Counted from the first letter of the stretch, positions 35,943 to 45,317 are shown. The stretch is 64,000 nt of DNA from Sphingobacterium hungaricum (GCF_015210005.1 NZ_MU158698.1:1971479-2035478); one strand, 5' to 3'. Notes: generated by a model from the letters alone, not told the origin. Program-made: numbers and translations.

Positions 35943-36225
35943 GAAGGTATTTCATCACACTGTCGAATAAAAAAATCTTTTCTGCGAAATGTTGCTGAAT
36001 GTAGGCCTGAAGCTCTGCTACATGATTGGCTTTGATGTCATCAATAGATTCTTCTGTTGGAACTTGGAATTGAATGCAGAATGTATTTCCTGGGTGTGGA
36101 GAATCGAGCATTTCTAATACATGATAAGGATAATTGCTCGCCGACAAAAGCTCATTTTCAATATAGGAAACGATTGAATTGTCTAGATTCTCTTCAAGAA
36201 TAACAGAAATATTGTATAAAAACAT
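35932..36225 (-). CDS. DUF4286 family protein
   Basis: A 97-residue ferredoxin-like protein: MFLYNISVILEENLDNSIVSY at the start, FCIQFQVPT in the middle and LQAYIQQHFAEKIFLFDSVMKYL at the end. This fits DUF4286, small soluble proteins of unknown role. It converges on the DUF983 gene, and their last 11 bp overlap. Confidence 0.8.
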   Translation of the reverse strand: MFLYNISVILEENLDNSIVSYIENELLSASNYPYHVLEMLDSPHPGNTFCIQFQVPTEESIDDIKANHVAELQAYIQQHFAEKIFLFDSVMKYLPKK

Positions 36226-36367
36226 GCCTCAAAATTACTTCTTTTATCCCTATTTTTCGGTTGTGATTTTGTAATTTTAATCTTCTGCCCCTGTAAAAAT
36301 AAAGTTGCAGTGCTAATTTTATGTTAAATATTTTGAATATTTGAAATTGTATAAATATAATCTATCG

Positions 36368-38257
36368 ATGTTGAGGGATTTCGGGTTTTTGTTGGTTGTC
36401 GCTTTTGTTTTTCTTATGGTTTCCTGTGATTCGGTTTCCAAGAAAAATGAAGTAATTCCTATTGAAGATTTTTTTGCAAAGTCGGATAAATCAAATTTTA
36501 AGATTTCTCCAAACGGGGATAAAATTGCTTATTTAGGCCTTCACGACCATTGTAAAAACATTTTTATATTAGATTTAATCAATAAAGACTCATCGAAACA
36601 ACTGACTTACCAGTCGGATATGAACGTTCAGTATTATTTCTGGGCGGATGATCAGACGATTGTTTTCTCCAATACCCAAAATCAAGATGATAGCCTTAGG
36701 CTATACACGATTGATGTTGAAACCGAAAGAAGGCAAGCCCTTTTAAAAACTGCAAACTATAAATTACGCTGGTTATATCCGAATAAATCATTTAATGGAG
36801 GATTGTTAGCGACAACAAATGAACGCGATTCTTCGGTATTTGATCTTTATCGCGTGTATCTGGATGGACGACCAAAGGAAATGGTTGACAAAAACCCAGG
36901 AAATATCATCAATTGGTTTGCATCAGCAGATGGGCAAGTTCGATTGGCCTTGACCAGTGATAGTGTGCAAGAAACCCTTTTGTACAGGCCTTCTGAGGAC
37001 CAAGTATTCAAGCAAGTGTATAAAAGCGGTTTTGAAACGTCCGTTATTCCGCTAGGATATTATAAAAATTCTACGACGCACATCTATGCATTATCGAACA
37101 TTGGCCGCGATAAATTGTCGTTGGTTGAATTTAACACAAGCACAGGAGAAGAGATCAAAGAGATTTTCAAATCTCCGAATGTGGATGTGAATAAAGAAGG
37201 ATATTCAGCGCTGCTGAATGAAATGATGTACGCTTCGAGTACGGTTGACCGTAAAAAGCTGCATTTTTTCAATGATTCTTATAAAAAAGCATACGATCAG
37301 ATTAAGATAAAATTCCCAAATACAAGTATTGACTTTTTGGATGTGGATTCTTCGCTGAGTCATTTCGTGTTTAAGAATACGATTGATGTCCAGCCGAATG
37401 ATGTATACTATTACAATTCCAAAACCAACGATATTCAGCTGTTAGCCGAATCGAATCAAAAATTCGAAGAAAATCAGTTGCAACCGATGGAATCCATCGT
37501 GTTCAACGCTAGGGATAATAAGGAAATCCATGGATACATCACCTATCCGCCAAATAAACGGAAGAATTGTCCAGTTGTGGTATTGGTTCATGACGGGCCT
37601 TCGAAGCGCGATTTTTGGGAATACAATACGGAAGTTCAATTTTTGGCAAATCGGGGATATGCTGTTTTTCAGGTGAATTACAGAGGCTCTACTGGATATG
37701 GAAAGGAATTTTGGTCAAGCGGATTTAAGCAATGGGGTGGCAAGATTCAGGAAGATATAACTGATGGAGTAACTTGGTTGATCCATGAAGGTATTGCAGA
37801 CAAAGAACGCATTGCCATCATGGGAAGCGGTTTTGGCGGTTATTCGGCCTTGCATGCAGCCTGTTTTAATTCAACGCTGTATTCCTGCGCGATTTCTTCT
37901 TCGGGATTCACGAATCTATTTACCTATTTCAAAGAAATTCCTCCGTACTTAAAACCCTATGTGCAGATGTATTATCAGATTATAGGGAACCCAGAAACGG
38001 AATCTGAGCTTTTTAAATCCATTTCTCCACTATTCCATGCCGATCAGGTCACTATGCCTTTGTTGATTTTTCAAGGAGGACGGGACAAATACAGCTCCGC
38101 AACGGATGTCGACCAGTTTGTTCAGAAACTAAAGCAGAGTAAAGTAAATGTTCAATATATTTACAATGAAGAGGAAGGACGGCGATTTAAAAACGAAGAA
38201 AATTTAATAGCCTATTATCAAGAAATCGAACAGTTTCTTTCTGAAAACTTAAAATAG
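36368..38257 (+). CDS. S9 prolyl-oligopeptidase-like lipoprotein lacking catalytic Ser and His
   Basis: About 629 residues from ATG 36368, with lipobox MVSC (Cys20). Residues about 30-380 form a seven- or eight-bladed propeller-like part; the last 250 are an alpha/beta-hydrolase domain (VVVLVHDGPSKRDFWEY, VNYRGSTGYGKEFWSSG, LLIFQGGRDKYSS). The nucleophile motif reads GSGFGGY, so the Ser of GxSxGGY is Gly488. The His of the EGHGF-type motif is Arg605 (EGRRF). The Asp is kept (Asp573). The HGGP motif reads HDGP. It is therefore probably a catalytically dead S9 peptidase on the outer side of a membrane. Seven bases separate it from a histidine kinase gene. A TTG at 36341 is an alternative start. 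Confidence 0.88.
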   Translation: MLRDFGFLLVVAFVFLMVSCDSVSKKNEVIPIEDFFAKSDKSNFKISPNGDKIAYLGLHDHCKNIFILDLINKDSSKQLTYQSDMNVQYYFWADDQTIVFSNTQNQDDSLRLYTIDVETERRQALLKTANYKLRWLYPNKSFNGGLLATTNERDSSVFDLYRVYLDGRPKEMVDKNPGNIINWFASADGQVRLALTSDSVQETLLYRPSEDQVFKQVYKSGFETSVIPLGYYKNSTTHIYALSNIGRDKLSLVEFNTSTGEEIKEIFKSPNVDVNKEGYSALLNEMMYASSTVDRKKLHFFNDSYKKAYDQIKIKFPNTSIDFLDVDSSLSHFVFKNTIDVQPNDVYYYNSKTNDIQLLAESNQKFEENQLQPMESIVFNARDNKEIHGYITYPPNKRKNCPVVVLVHDGPSKRDFWEYNTEVQFLANRGYAVFQVNYRGSTGYGKEFWSSGFKQWGGKIQEDITDGVTWLIHEGIADKERIAIMGSGFGGYSALHAACFNSTLYSCAISSSGFTNLFTYFKEIPPYLKPYVQMYYQIIGNPETESELFKSISPLFHADQVTMPLLIFQGGRDKYSSATDVDQFVQKLKQSKVNVQYIYNEEEGRRFKNEENLIAYYQEIEQFLSENLK

Positions 38258-38264
38258 CTTCACT

Positions 38265-39923
38265 GTGGCAAAAGTAGATGTTAGATACAGAAAGAATTTC
38301 GGGCTTCTGATTGCTTTCTTAATTGTGGTCACTTTGCTTTACGTGGTCACTGTTTTGCTTGGCAGAAATTTGATGACCAATTTCGTTGAAGCTGAATTTA
38401 ACAACCGAAAAGCCGAAGTCTTTGACGAAACCATTAAGCCCTTTAATGATTTCTTCTACTCAAAAATTCCTGAAGTTTCTTATTATCAAGGTTTTTTGGA
38501 TGTAAACCAAGCTTCAGGCATCTCCAACACCATTCTGCGAAAGAACCCATTCATCGAGAAAATAGTTTTCTACGATATTCTATTTACCAATAATCGATTG
38601 CTGAGTCCAGGAATTAGTTTTAATAATCTTTTATTCCACCCCAAATCAACCTACACATTTAATCTGGATCCAGAGAATAAGCTAGTTAAAACCAAATTGA
38701 ATGCAGAATTGACGAAACAATATGCCGATGACTTCAATAACATGGCGATTAAGGTCGTTAGTTTTTTAGACCGAGTGAATTACAGCAGTAGAATCAGCGA
38801 TGCGGATTTGTATAAGGTTTATTATTCGGTCAATCCGGGCAAGATTACCTATTTGAATATTCCAAGAAAATCCGATTTGCTTTCTTATAAGAATTTAATG
38901 GAAGACCCGCATGCGCCGTTAGTCGAATACGAGCAAGATTGGTTTATTTTTCTTGTCGACCCTCAAAAACTGGCGGTGGTCAATCGCTTTACGAATCTTT
39001 ATGAATCCATAGAAATTATACCAGTAGTCAATTCGAGTTTGAATGATGATGCGAATAGTATCATAACCGAATTTCCACTTCCGGGTGCACTATCTGACTA
39101 CAAACTGTCCTTTAAAACTACAGTTTCACATTTGACCAAAGAAATTAACCGACGATTTATTCCTGTTGTATTTGGTGTGTCAGTTTTGTATATTGTATTG
39201 TTGATGATTGCCTATTTGATTAACAGAAATATATTGATAAACAGCAAGTTGTATAGGTTGCAGTATGATTTTATCAATAACCTGACGCATGAATTTAAGA
39301 CTCCCGTGAGCGTAATTAAGATCGCAGGAAATAATATTCAGAGTGCCGACAGGTTGTCTGATGAGGAGCGTCAAATGTATGGCAGGATTTTAGACCAGGA
39401 AGCAGATAAGTTAAATAATTTGATGAACAAATTGTTGTCATTTTCACAGATTGAAAACAAGTCCATCAAATTTAAAGCGGAACGAATTGATCTAAACGAT
39501 TTCTTTGATTCAATATTTAGCGCGATAAAACTTAAGTATCCTGACTTGCAATTGGATTACTCGGTGAATGTCGAAAAAGATTTGTACGCGGATCCTGTAT
39601 TGTTGTCTTCTGTTTTTCAGAATTTAATCGACAATGCATACAAGTATTCGGAGCCTGACAAGAAATTTCTTAGTGTCAAGGCACAACAAAACAAAAAAAA
39701 TATTGTTATTACTTTTGAAGATAAAGGAATTGGAATAAATAAGGTTGAATTTAACAAAATATTTAAGAAATTCTATAGAGTGAAAAACCAGTTTAATCAG
39801 CAGGGAAGTATAGGTCTAGGATTAGCTTTCTGTAAAGAGGTAACTGAATTTATGGGAGGAGAGATTAAAGTGGTCAGTAAACAACACGAAGGAACAACCT
39901 TTACTTTGATTTTCCCAGTGTAA
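38265..39923 (+). CDS. membrane histidine kinase
   Basis: A 552-residue sensor kinase starting at GTG 38265. Helix 1 (LLIAFLIVVTLLYVVTVLLG) and helix 2 (FIPVVFGVSVLYIVLLMIAYLI, near residue 300) frame a large periplasmic domain of about 260 residues with no family I recognise. Then come the HisKA helix with His342 (NLTHEFKTPVSVIK), the N box QNLIDNAYKYS, and the G boxes FEDKGIGI and GLGLAFCKEV. The gene follows the dead peptidase and precedes the regulator by 13 bases. One operon is very likely. Confidence 0.94.
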   Translation: MAKVDVRYRKNFGLLIAFLIVVTLLYVVTVLLGRNLMTNFVEAEFNNRKAEVFDETIKPFNDFFYSKIPEVSYYQGFLDVNQASGISNTILRKNPFIEKIVFYDILFTNNRLLSPGISFNNLLFHPKSTYTFNLDPENKLVKTKLNAELTKQYADDFNNMAIKVVSFLDRVNYSSRISDADLYKVYYSVNPGKITYLNIPRKSDLLSYKNLMEDPHAPLVEYEQDWFIFLVDPQKLAVVNRFTNLYESIEIIPVVNSSLNDDANSIITEFPLPGALSDYKLSFKTTVSHLTKEINRRFIPVVFGVSVLYIVLLMIAYLINRNILINSKLYRLQYDFINNLTHEFKTPVSVIKIAGNNIQSADRLSDEERQMYGRILDQEADKLNNLMNKLLSFSQIENKSIKFKAERIDLNDFFDSIFSAIKLKYPDLQLDYSVNVEKDLYADPVLLSSVFQNLIDNAYKYSEPDKKFLSVKAQQNKKNIVITFEDKGIGINKVEFNKIFKKFYRVKNQFNQQGSIGLGLAFCKEVTEFMGGEIKVVSKQHEGTTFTLIFPV

Positions 39924-39936
39924 CTAAACATGCATT

Positions 39937-40650
39937 ATGAATAAAAAAGATATAACTATAGCTGTTATTGAGGATGATGAAAATTTAAGATTTTTAATCA
40001 GTCACCGTTTGAAAACTGAAGAATATGAAGTCATTCAATCGGGCAACGGCTTAGAGGGCGAAAAATTAATATTAAAGAGAAAACCAGATATCGTTCTTTT
40101 AGACTGGATGTTGCCAGGAAAAGAAGGGATTGAGGTCTGTCAGTCTTTGCGCGACGCAGAGTTTGAGAATGTCATTATTATGATTACGGCTAAATCTCAG
40201 GACGTGGACAAAATCGACGCTTACAGTTTAGGCGTAACCGATTACATCACAAAACCGTTCAATATGGACGTGTTGGTGGCTATGATTGAAAATAAAGTAC
40301 GCTATTTCATTCCGAAAGGAAATACCGATGTTTATAATTTTGGAGATACAGAACATCATCCATACATTCATTCGCTCGTCAGAGCAGGAAAGAAAATTGA
40401 GCTTACCATTTTGGAAAACCGGATTCTCTTGCATTTCTTGCAAAATAAAGGCAGAGATGTCACTCGGGAAGAGCTAATGGAAGTGGTTTGGGGATACAGT
40501 TCCAACGTCAATACGCGCACCTTGGATATGCATGTGGTCCGTTTGCGGAAGAAAATTGAGACCAATCCGGACAAGCCACATTTCTTGCAAACCGTTAGAG
40601 GTTTGGGCTACAAATTTATAGAAGACGAAGTAGTAAAAGAGAACGATTAA
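39937..40650 (+). CDS. OmpR-family response regulator
   Basis: A 237-residue regulator: receiver domain with acidic pair EDD (12-14), phospho-acceptor Asp56 (IVLLDWMLPG), Thr in MITAKS and Lys in ITKPF; then a winged-helix DNA-binding domain (LTILENRILLHFLQNKGRDVTREELMEVVWGY, RTLDMHVVRLRKKIE, FLQTVRGLGYKF). It is the partner of the kinase 5' of it. A strong terminator follows at 40695. Confidence 0.96.
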   Translation: MNKKDITIAVIEDDENLRFLISHRLKTEEYEVIQSGNGLEGEKLILKRKPDIVLLDWMLPGKEGIEVCQSLRDAEFENVIIMITAKSQDVDKIDAYSLGVTDYITKPFNMDVLVAMIENKVRYFIPKGNTDVYNFGDTEHHPYIHSLVRAGKKIELTILENRILLHFLQNKGRDVTREELMEVVWGYSSNVNTRTLDMHVVRLRKKIETNPDKPHFLQTVRGLGYKFIEDEVVKEND

Positions 40651-40694
40651 TATTTGGAAATCTGATTGTTCTTAATTATCTTCGTGATAATCAG

Positions 40695-40740
40695 CAAGAC
40701 CATATTGTCCTAATGGATAATGTGGTCTTGTCTTTTTTTT
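40695..40740 (+). terminator. strong terminator of the kinase/regulator operon
   Basis: A 16-bp stem (40695-40710 with 40715-40730, two G-U wobbles), a TAAT tetraloop, and a run of eight T after TC. It closes the peptidase-kinase-regulator transcript before greA. Confidence 0.9.
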
Positions 40741-40772
40741 TATTTATAAACTAATAATGAGATTAAATTAAT

Positions 40773-41246
40773 ATGGCTAAAGTAACTTATTACACAGAGG
40801 AAGGCTTAGCGAAGCTAAAGGAGGAACTTCACCATCTGAAAACTGAGGGAAGAACTAACATTTCAAACGCTATTGCGGAAGCGAGAGACAAAGGAGATTT
40901 GTCGGAGAACGCAGAATATGATGCGGCCAAAGATGCTCAGGGACATCATGAAGCTAAGATTGCTAAACTTGAAGAAGTTTTGGCGACTGCTCGTTTGATT
41001 GACGAATCTAAGCTAGATACGTCCAAGGTTTTGGCTTTATCTATCGTAAAAATTAAAAATTTAAAAACGGGCGCAGCGATGACGTATCAATTGGTTTCAG
41101 AAACGGAAGCGGACCTTAAAGCAGGGAAGATTTCTGTTAACTCGCCGATTGCCCAGGGTTTGTTAGGCAAATCTGTAGGCGACGTTGCCGAGGTTGAAGT
41201 TCCGGCTGGAGTTATCCAATTAGAAATTTTAGATATCTCCCGCTAA
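40773..41246 (+). CDS. greA: transcription elongation factor GreA
   Basis: A 157-residue protein. The N-terminal coiled coil (YTEEGLAKLKEELHHLKTEGRTNISNAIAEARDKGDLSENAEYDAAKDAQ) carries the acidic tip DLSENAEYD that acts in RNA cleavage by stalled RNA polymerase. The C-terminal globular domain (NSPIAQGLLGKSVGDVAEVEVP) contacts the polymerase. Normal length. Confidence 0.97.
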   Translation: MAKVTYYTEEGLAKLKEELHHLKTEGRTNISNAIAEARDKGDLSENAEYDAAKDAQGHHEAKIAKLEEVLATARLIDESKLDTSKVLALSIVKIKNLKTGAAMTYQLVSETEADLKAGKISVNSPIAQGLLGKSVGDVAEVEVPAGVIQLEILDISR

Positions 41247-41261
41247 AAAAATATAGGTTAT

Positions 41262-41333
41262 GTGCGGGTTCAGCCATAACCGCACAATATACTTTTAGAC
41301 ACCCAATTCGTAAAGCGGATTGGGTGTTTTTTT
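41262..41333 (+). terminator. hairpins and terminator after greA
   Basis: A first hairpin with arms GTGCGGGTT/AACCGCAC spans 41262-41285. A second, ACACCCAAT (41299-41307) with ATTGGGTGT (41319-41327) and a T-run after it, is a good intrinsic terminator. The rest up to 41443 shows no gene. Confidence 0.75.
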
Positions 41334-41443
41334 ACACGGCTTTTGTTCATTTCAAAAACTATTCTGTAGGTTCATTTGTAGTATGCTTATCAGAATAATA
41401 AATGCTGTCACTCAGATGACCGTCTAGTATAGCTGATTTTTTA

Positions 41444-41451
41444 TATCTTTG
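41444..41451 (+). promoter_or_regulatory. candidate -7 box for the HIT gene
   Basis: TATCTTTG, matching TAnnTTTG, 26 bases before the ATG at 41478. Confidence 0.55.
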
Positions 41452-41477
41452 TTTTTATACATAATTGAAAGTAGAAT

Positions 41478-41888
41478 ATGTCTACCATTTTTTCGAAAAT
41501 TGTAGCTGGTGAAATTCCAGCTTATAAAGTAGCCGAAAGTATCGATTTTTTAGCTTTTTTGGATGTCAATCCGCTGGCTTTCGGTCATGTCTTAGTCATT
41601 CCAAAAAAAGAAACTGATTATATTTTTGATATTGCCGACGATGAATACATGGGACTATGGGTTTTTGCCAAAATAGTTGCCCAAGGAATCAAACAAGTAG
41701 TGCCCTGTAAAAAAATAGGAGTTGCTGTAGTAGGTTTAGAAGTCAATCACGCACATATTCATTTAATTCCAATCAACAATGTGAGCGACATGAGCTTTGA
41801 GCGGGCTAAACTCAAATTTTCTGATGAAGAAATGTCTAAAATAGCCGAAGAAATCAGAGAAGCTATAGCAAATGTTACCAACGCATAG
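41478..41888 (+). CDS. HIT-family nucleotide hydrolase
   Basis: A 136-residue HINT-like protein. It opens STIFSKIVAGEIPAYKVAES and ends its core with VNHAHIHLIPI, the HxHxHxx histidine triad that hydrolyses nucleoside phosphoramidates and adenylates. FLDVNPLAFGHVLVIPKKE is the usual middle strand. Cytoplasmic. Follows greA but has its own promoter-like box. Confidence 0.93.
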   Translation: MSTIFSKIVAGEIPAYKVAESIDFLAFLDVNPLAFGHVLVIPKKETDYIFDIADDEYMGLWVFAKIVAQGIKQVVPCKKIGVAVVGLEVNHAHIHLIPINNVSDMSFERAKLKFSDEEMSKIAEEIREAIANVTNA

Positions 41889-42017
41889 TGACATTTATTT
41901 TTTAGTTAAATCTATGCACATCTCATTATAAAATTATTTAAATTAGCTATCATCAAAAAATGATATTAGCTGGTCTGAATGTTGGCGTTTCAATATTTAG
42001 GCGTAAAGAAACTATAT

Positions 42018-42674
42018 ATGCAAGACTTTTTGTTGTCCTTTCAACAATTACTAGACCCAGAATACCTTCTTAGCCATGGCGGATTCTATATCGTATGCTT
42101 GATTGTATTTGCCGAAACCGGCTTGTTTTTCGGATTTTTTCTTCCTGGTGATTATTTATTGTTTTTAGCCGGATTGTTCTGTGCTTTAGATAAAATCGAT
42201 GTGGATATCGTCACTTTATTTTTTGGAATATTAATATCAGGGATTCTCGGCAACTTTGCCGGATATTGGTTTGGATATCGAGCCGGGCCCATGCTCTTCA
42301 AACGAAAGGATTCTGTTTTATTCAAACGGAAATACGTCGTTATGGCTGAAGAGTTTTATCAAAAATATGGAGGCACAGCATTAATAATTGGACGCTTTGT
42401 TCCAATAATTCGTACATTTGCGCCGATATTTGCAGGAGTTGTGCAACTTAACTTTAGAAAGTTTGTCATCTTCAATGTTGCCGGAGCCCTATTATGGGTT
42501 GGCTTGTTGGTCTTGACTGGCTACTATTTAGGCATTAAATTCCCTGCAATTATTAATTACGTAGAATATATCATTATCGGCTTGATCGTCATCGCGTTCT
42601 TACCTATAGTAATTGCGCTGCTGAAAAGATGGCTAAAAGATAAAAAAGCAAAAAAACAAACAAACGAACAGTAA
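42018..42674 (+). CDS. DedA-family membrane protein
   Basis: I prefer ATG 42018 (MQDFLLSFQQLL); ATG 41979 would add 13 residues. The product has DedA/SNARE-associated marks: FAETGLFFGFFLPGDYLLFLAGLF with the re-entrant E-x-G-x-FLPGD motif, GYWFGYRAG, YQKYGGTALIIGRFVPIIRTFAPIFAGV with the basic FxPxxR motif, and about five helices. DedA proteins act as lipid scramblases/flippases. The C-terminus is Lys-rich. It lies directly before ppa (6-bp gap). Confidence 0.9.
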   Translation: MQDFLLSFQQLLDPEYLLSHGGFYIVCLIVFAETGLFFGFFLPGDYLLFLAGLFCALDKIDVDIVTLFFGILISGILGNFAGYWFGYRAGPMLFKRKDSVLFKRKYVVMAEEFYQKYGGTALIIGRFVPIIRTFAPIFAGVVQLNFRKFVIFNVAGALLWVGLLVLTGYYLGIKFPAIINYVEYIIIGLIVIAFLPIVIALLKRWLKDKKAKKQTNEQ

Positions 42675-42680
42675 CATATA

Positions 42681-43229
42681 ATGAGTACACAACACCCTTG
42701 GCATCAAGTTTCACCTGGAGAGGATTTGCCTAATTCTGTCAATGCAATTATTGAAATCCCTAAAGGATCAAAAGCAAAATATGAAATTGACAAAGACAGC
42801 GGATTAATCAAATTAGATCGCGTTTTATTTTCTTCAGTGATGTATCCTGCGAATTATGGATTTATTCCTCAAACGTATTGCGATGACAAAGATCCTTTGG
42901 ATATCTTGGTTATCTGTTCGGTCGACGTGTATCCAATGAGCTTGATTGAAGCCAAAGTAATCGGTGTTATGCACATGATTGACAATGGCGAGCAAGATGA
43001 TAAAATCATTGCGGTAGCAAAAAATGATATGTCTGTCAACTACATCAACGATCTTTCGGAATTGCCTCCGCATACTATGAAAGAGATTGTACGTTTTTTC
43101 AAAGATTACAAAGCTTTGGAAGAAAAAAATGTAACAATTGAAAATTTATATGGTAGATCTTACGCACAAAAGATTATCTTAGAGAGTGTAGAATTATACA
43201 ACAAAGAAATTCGATCATCACATGCCTAA
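42681..43229 (+). CDS. ppa: inorganic pyrophosphatase (family I)
   Basis: A 182-residue soluble pyrophosphatase: [49 protein letters not shown] with the D-x-DPLD metal-binding motif, and [17 protein letters not shown]. It hydrolyses pyrophosphate and pulls biosynthetic reactions forward. It sits between DedA and the CBS-domain gene, with only three bases before the next start. Confidence 0.97.
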   Translation: MSTQHPWHQVSPGEDLPNSVNAIIEIPKGSKAKYEIDKDSGLIKLDRVLFSSVMYPANYGFIPQTYCDDKDPLDILVICSVDVYPMSLIEAKVIGVMHMIDNGEQDDKIIAVAKNDMSVNYINDLSELPPHTMKEIVRFFKDYKALEEKNVTIENLYGRSYAQKIILESVELYNKEIRSSHA

Positions 43230-43232
43230 TTA

Positions 43233-44549
43233 ATGGGAACTGATATTTTTTGGACGGTTTTTTTAGTGCTAGCGAATGGCTTTTTCGTTTCGGCAGAGTA
43301 TGCTATTGCGAAAATCCGTGCTTCTCAAATTGAATTGCATGCCAAGTCAGGAAGCAAAGCCGCTAAAATCGCCAAAAACATCACCGAAAATCTGGATGGA
43401 TACCTAGCTGCAAGCCAGCTAGGTATTACGATTGCTTCTTTGGCACTCGGCTGGATTGGAGGTCCTATGATGGTGAATGGTGTGAAAGAATTATTCGAGT
43501 TGTTGAGTCTAGACGTTTCCATCTCATTTACGCATTATTTCGGAATTTTCTTAGCATTCACATTTATTGCGGTATTGCATATCGTTTTAGGCGAGTTAGT
43601 GCCCAAAGCTGTGGCGATTCAAAAGCCTGTTTCCACAACCATGCGAGTGGCTGTGCCTCTACAGTTTTTTTATTACCTGACCCGTCCGATTATTTGGATT
43701 TTAAATGGCTTAGCTAATTTTTTCCTTCGTTTGATGGGATTCAAAGCCGCTGGCATTGAAGCTGACCATTCTTCCGAAGAATTGCAGTATTTATTGGAAC
43801 GAGGAAAGGAAAGCGGTGCATTGAACAATTCAGAACATGAATTGATCAAGAACGTCTTCGATTTTAATGAACGCATCGTGAAAAACATCATGGTGCCGAG
43901 AACAAAGATTGTAGCTGTAGAATTGGATGATTCGCCTGAGGAATTTATCAACATGGTCATGGAAGAAGGCTATTCCCGAATTCCGATTTATGATGATAAC
44001 ATTGACCAGATTGTAGGTGTTGTTCATACAAAAGATATTTTGCCTATTGTTGCCAAAGGCAATGAAGTTGTGCTTAAGAATATCATGCGTAAGCCATACT
44101 TCATTCCTGAAACAAAAAAAATCAATGATTTGATGGCTGAATTTCAGCAAAAGCGCATTCAAATTGCATTTGTGCTAGATGAATTTGGTGGAACGGCTGG
44201 TATGGTTACGCTAGAGGATATTGTCGAAGAATTGGTTGGAGAAATCCAAGATGAATACGATGAAGAAACACCTTTGGTAGAACGCATCTCGGAGACAGAA
44301 TATTTAGTTGATGCTGGCGCAAGTGTGCATGATGTCAACGAATTTCTTCCTTTGGAACTTCCTGAAAGCTCAGATTACGATACCATTGCAGGCTTAGTCA
44401 GTCATGTATTTGATAAGATACCTGATGTTGGGGAACAGAAAATCGAATTGGGTTACAATTTTATTATTCTGAAGAAAACCCAGCAGAACATCGAATTTGT
44501 CAAATTGGAGTTGGTCGAAACGGCTGATGACGAAGAAGACGATGATTAA
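43233..44549 (+). CDS. CNNM/CorC-type hemolysin-family transporter
   Basis: A 438-residue protein: an N-terminal DUF21 membrane domain (about residues 1-180; FWTVFLVLANGFFVSAEYAIAKIRASQIE, GITIASLALGWIGGP), a CBS pair (IMVPRTKIVAVELDDSPEEF through IQIAFVLDEFGGTAGMVTLEDIVEELVGEI, about 205-340), and a CorC/HlyC C-terminal domain (about 355-430). Such proteins are linked to magnesium or cobalt efflux. The last residues are a run of acidic amino acids. Confidence 0.92.
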   Translation: MGTDIFWTVFLVLANGFFVSAEYAIAKIRASQIELHAKSGSKAAKIAKNITENLDGYLAASQLGITIASLALGWIGGPMMVNGVKELFELLSLDVSISFTHYFGIFLAFTFIAVLHIVLGELVPKAVAIQKPVSTTMRVAVPLQFFYYLTRPIIWILNGLANFFLRLMGFKAAGIEADHSSEELQYLLERGKESGALNNSEHELIKNVFDFNERIVKNIMVPRTKIVAVELDDSPEEFINMVMEEGYSRIPIYDDNIDQIVGVVHTKDILPIVAKGNEVVLKNIMRKPYFIPETKKINDLMAEFQQKRIQIAFVLDEFGGTAGMVTLEDIVEELVGEIQDEYDEETPLVERISETEYLVDAGASVHDVNEFLPLELPESSDYDTIAGLVSHVFDKIPDVGEQKIELGYNFIILKKTQQNIEFVKLELVETADDEEDDD

Positions 44550-44565
44550 TCTTTAATTCCATTTC

Positions 44566-45279
44566 GTGCATTTATTTTACACGCCCCTTTTAAAACCTGA
44601 AAATAAAGAATTCTTTCTCGACGAAAATGAAAGCAAACATGCTATCCGTGTGTTGCGTCTATCGAAAGGAAGTGCGGTTGTTTTAATAGATGGAGTAGGA
44701 GGTTTGTACCAAGCTGAAATATTGGATGCAAATCCAAAACGCACTATTTTAACGATTACCCAAGTACAGAGCGAATACCAAAAGAGTTCATACGCGCTGC
44801 ATATCGCCATGGCGCCTACCAAAAATATGGATCGCGTCGAGTGGTTTTTGGAAAAGGCGACAGAAATAGGTCTTCAGGAATTCACGCCGATTATTTCTTC
44901 TCGTTCAGAACGCAAAGATGTGAAGATTGAACGTCTCGAAAAAGTTGCGGTCTCCGCGATGAAGCAATCGTTGAAAGCCTATTTGCCTAAAATAAATCCT
45001 GCAGTAACGTTCAAGCAATTTTTTCAGCAAGATTTGTCAACCTATCAGACTAAAGCAATTGCGCACTGCGAAGATGGCGAGAAAGTCTATTTAGCGGAAG
45101 CCAGCCAACCGAAACAACAGTGTCTTATTCTGATTGGTCCAGAAGGTGATTTTTCGTCAGAAGAAATCGATTTGGCTTTACAAAATGGCTTTACCGCATT
45201 AAGCTTAGGCAACTCGCGCTTAAGAACTGAAACTGCGGCTCTAATGGCCTGCGCAGAAGTATCTTTGCTAAATAGATAA
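44566..45279 (+). CDS. rsmE: 16S rRNA (uracil1498-N3)-methyltransferase RsmE
   Basis: A 237-residue SPOUT methyltransferase starting at GTG 44566 (HLFYTPLLKPENKEFFLDENESKHAIRVLR). It has the N-terminal PUA-like domain with HAIRVLRLSKG, WFLEKATEIGLQEFTPIISSRSERK, and the knot motifs LILIGPEGDFSSEEI and LSLGNSRLRTETAALMA. Normal length. A hairpin follows at 45279. Confidence 0.93.
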   Translation: MHLFYTPLLKPENKEFFLDENESKHAIRVLRLSKGSAVVLIDGVGGLYQAEILDANPKRTILTITQVQSEYQKSSYALHIAMAPTKNMDRVEWFLEKATEIGLQEFTPIISSRSERKDVKIERLEKVAVSAMKQSLKAYLPKINPAVTFKQFFQQDLSTYQTKAIAHCEDGEKVYLAEASQPKQQCLILIGPEGDFSSEEIDLALQNGFTALSLGNSRLRTETAALMACAEVSLLNR

Positions 45280-45305
45280 TTCCCCCTAACCCCCGAAGGG
45301 GGAAT
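45279..45305. terminator. hairpin after rsmE
   Basis: ATTCCCCC (45279-45286) pairs with GGGGGAAT (45298-45305). There is no T-run after it, so it may be either a weak terminator or one more intergenic palindrome; the CCCCCTAACCCCCGAAGGGGG form is common between genes of Bacteroidota. Confidence 0.5.
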
Positions 45306-45317
45306 AATAGCACCGCC

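Noticed and set aside
40653-40684. TTTG-N20-TATCTTCG promoter-like sequence before the terminator ahead of greA
   Set aside because: The -7 box has one mismatch and the transcript would meet the strong terminator at once; a very short RNA is possible but not supported.
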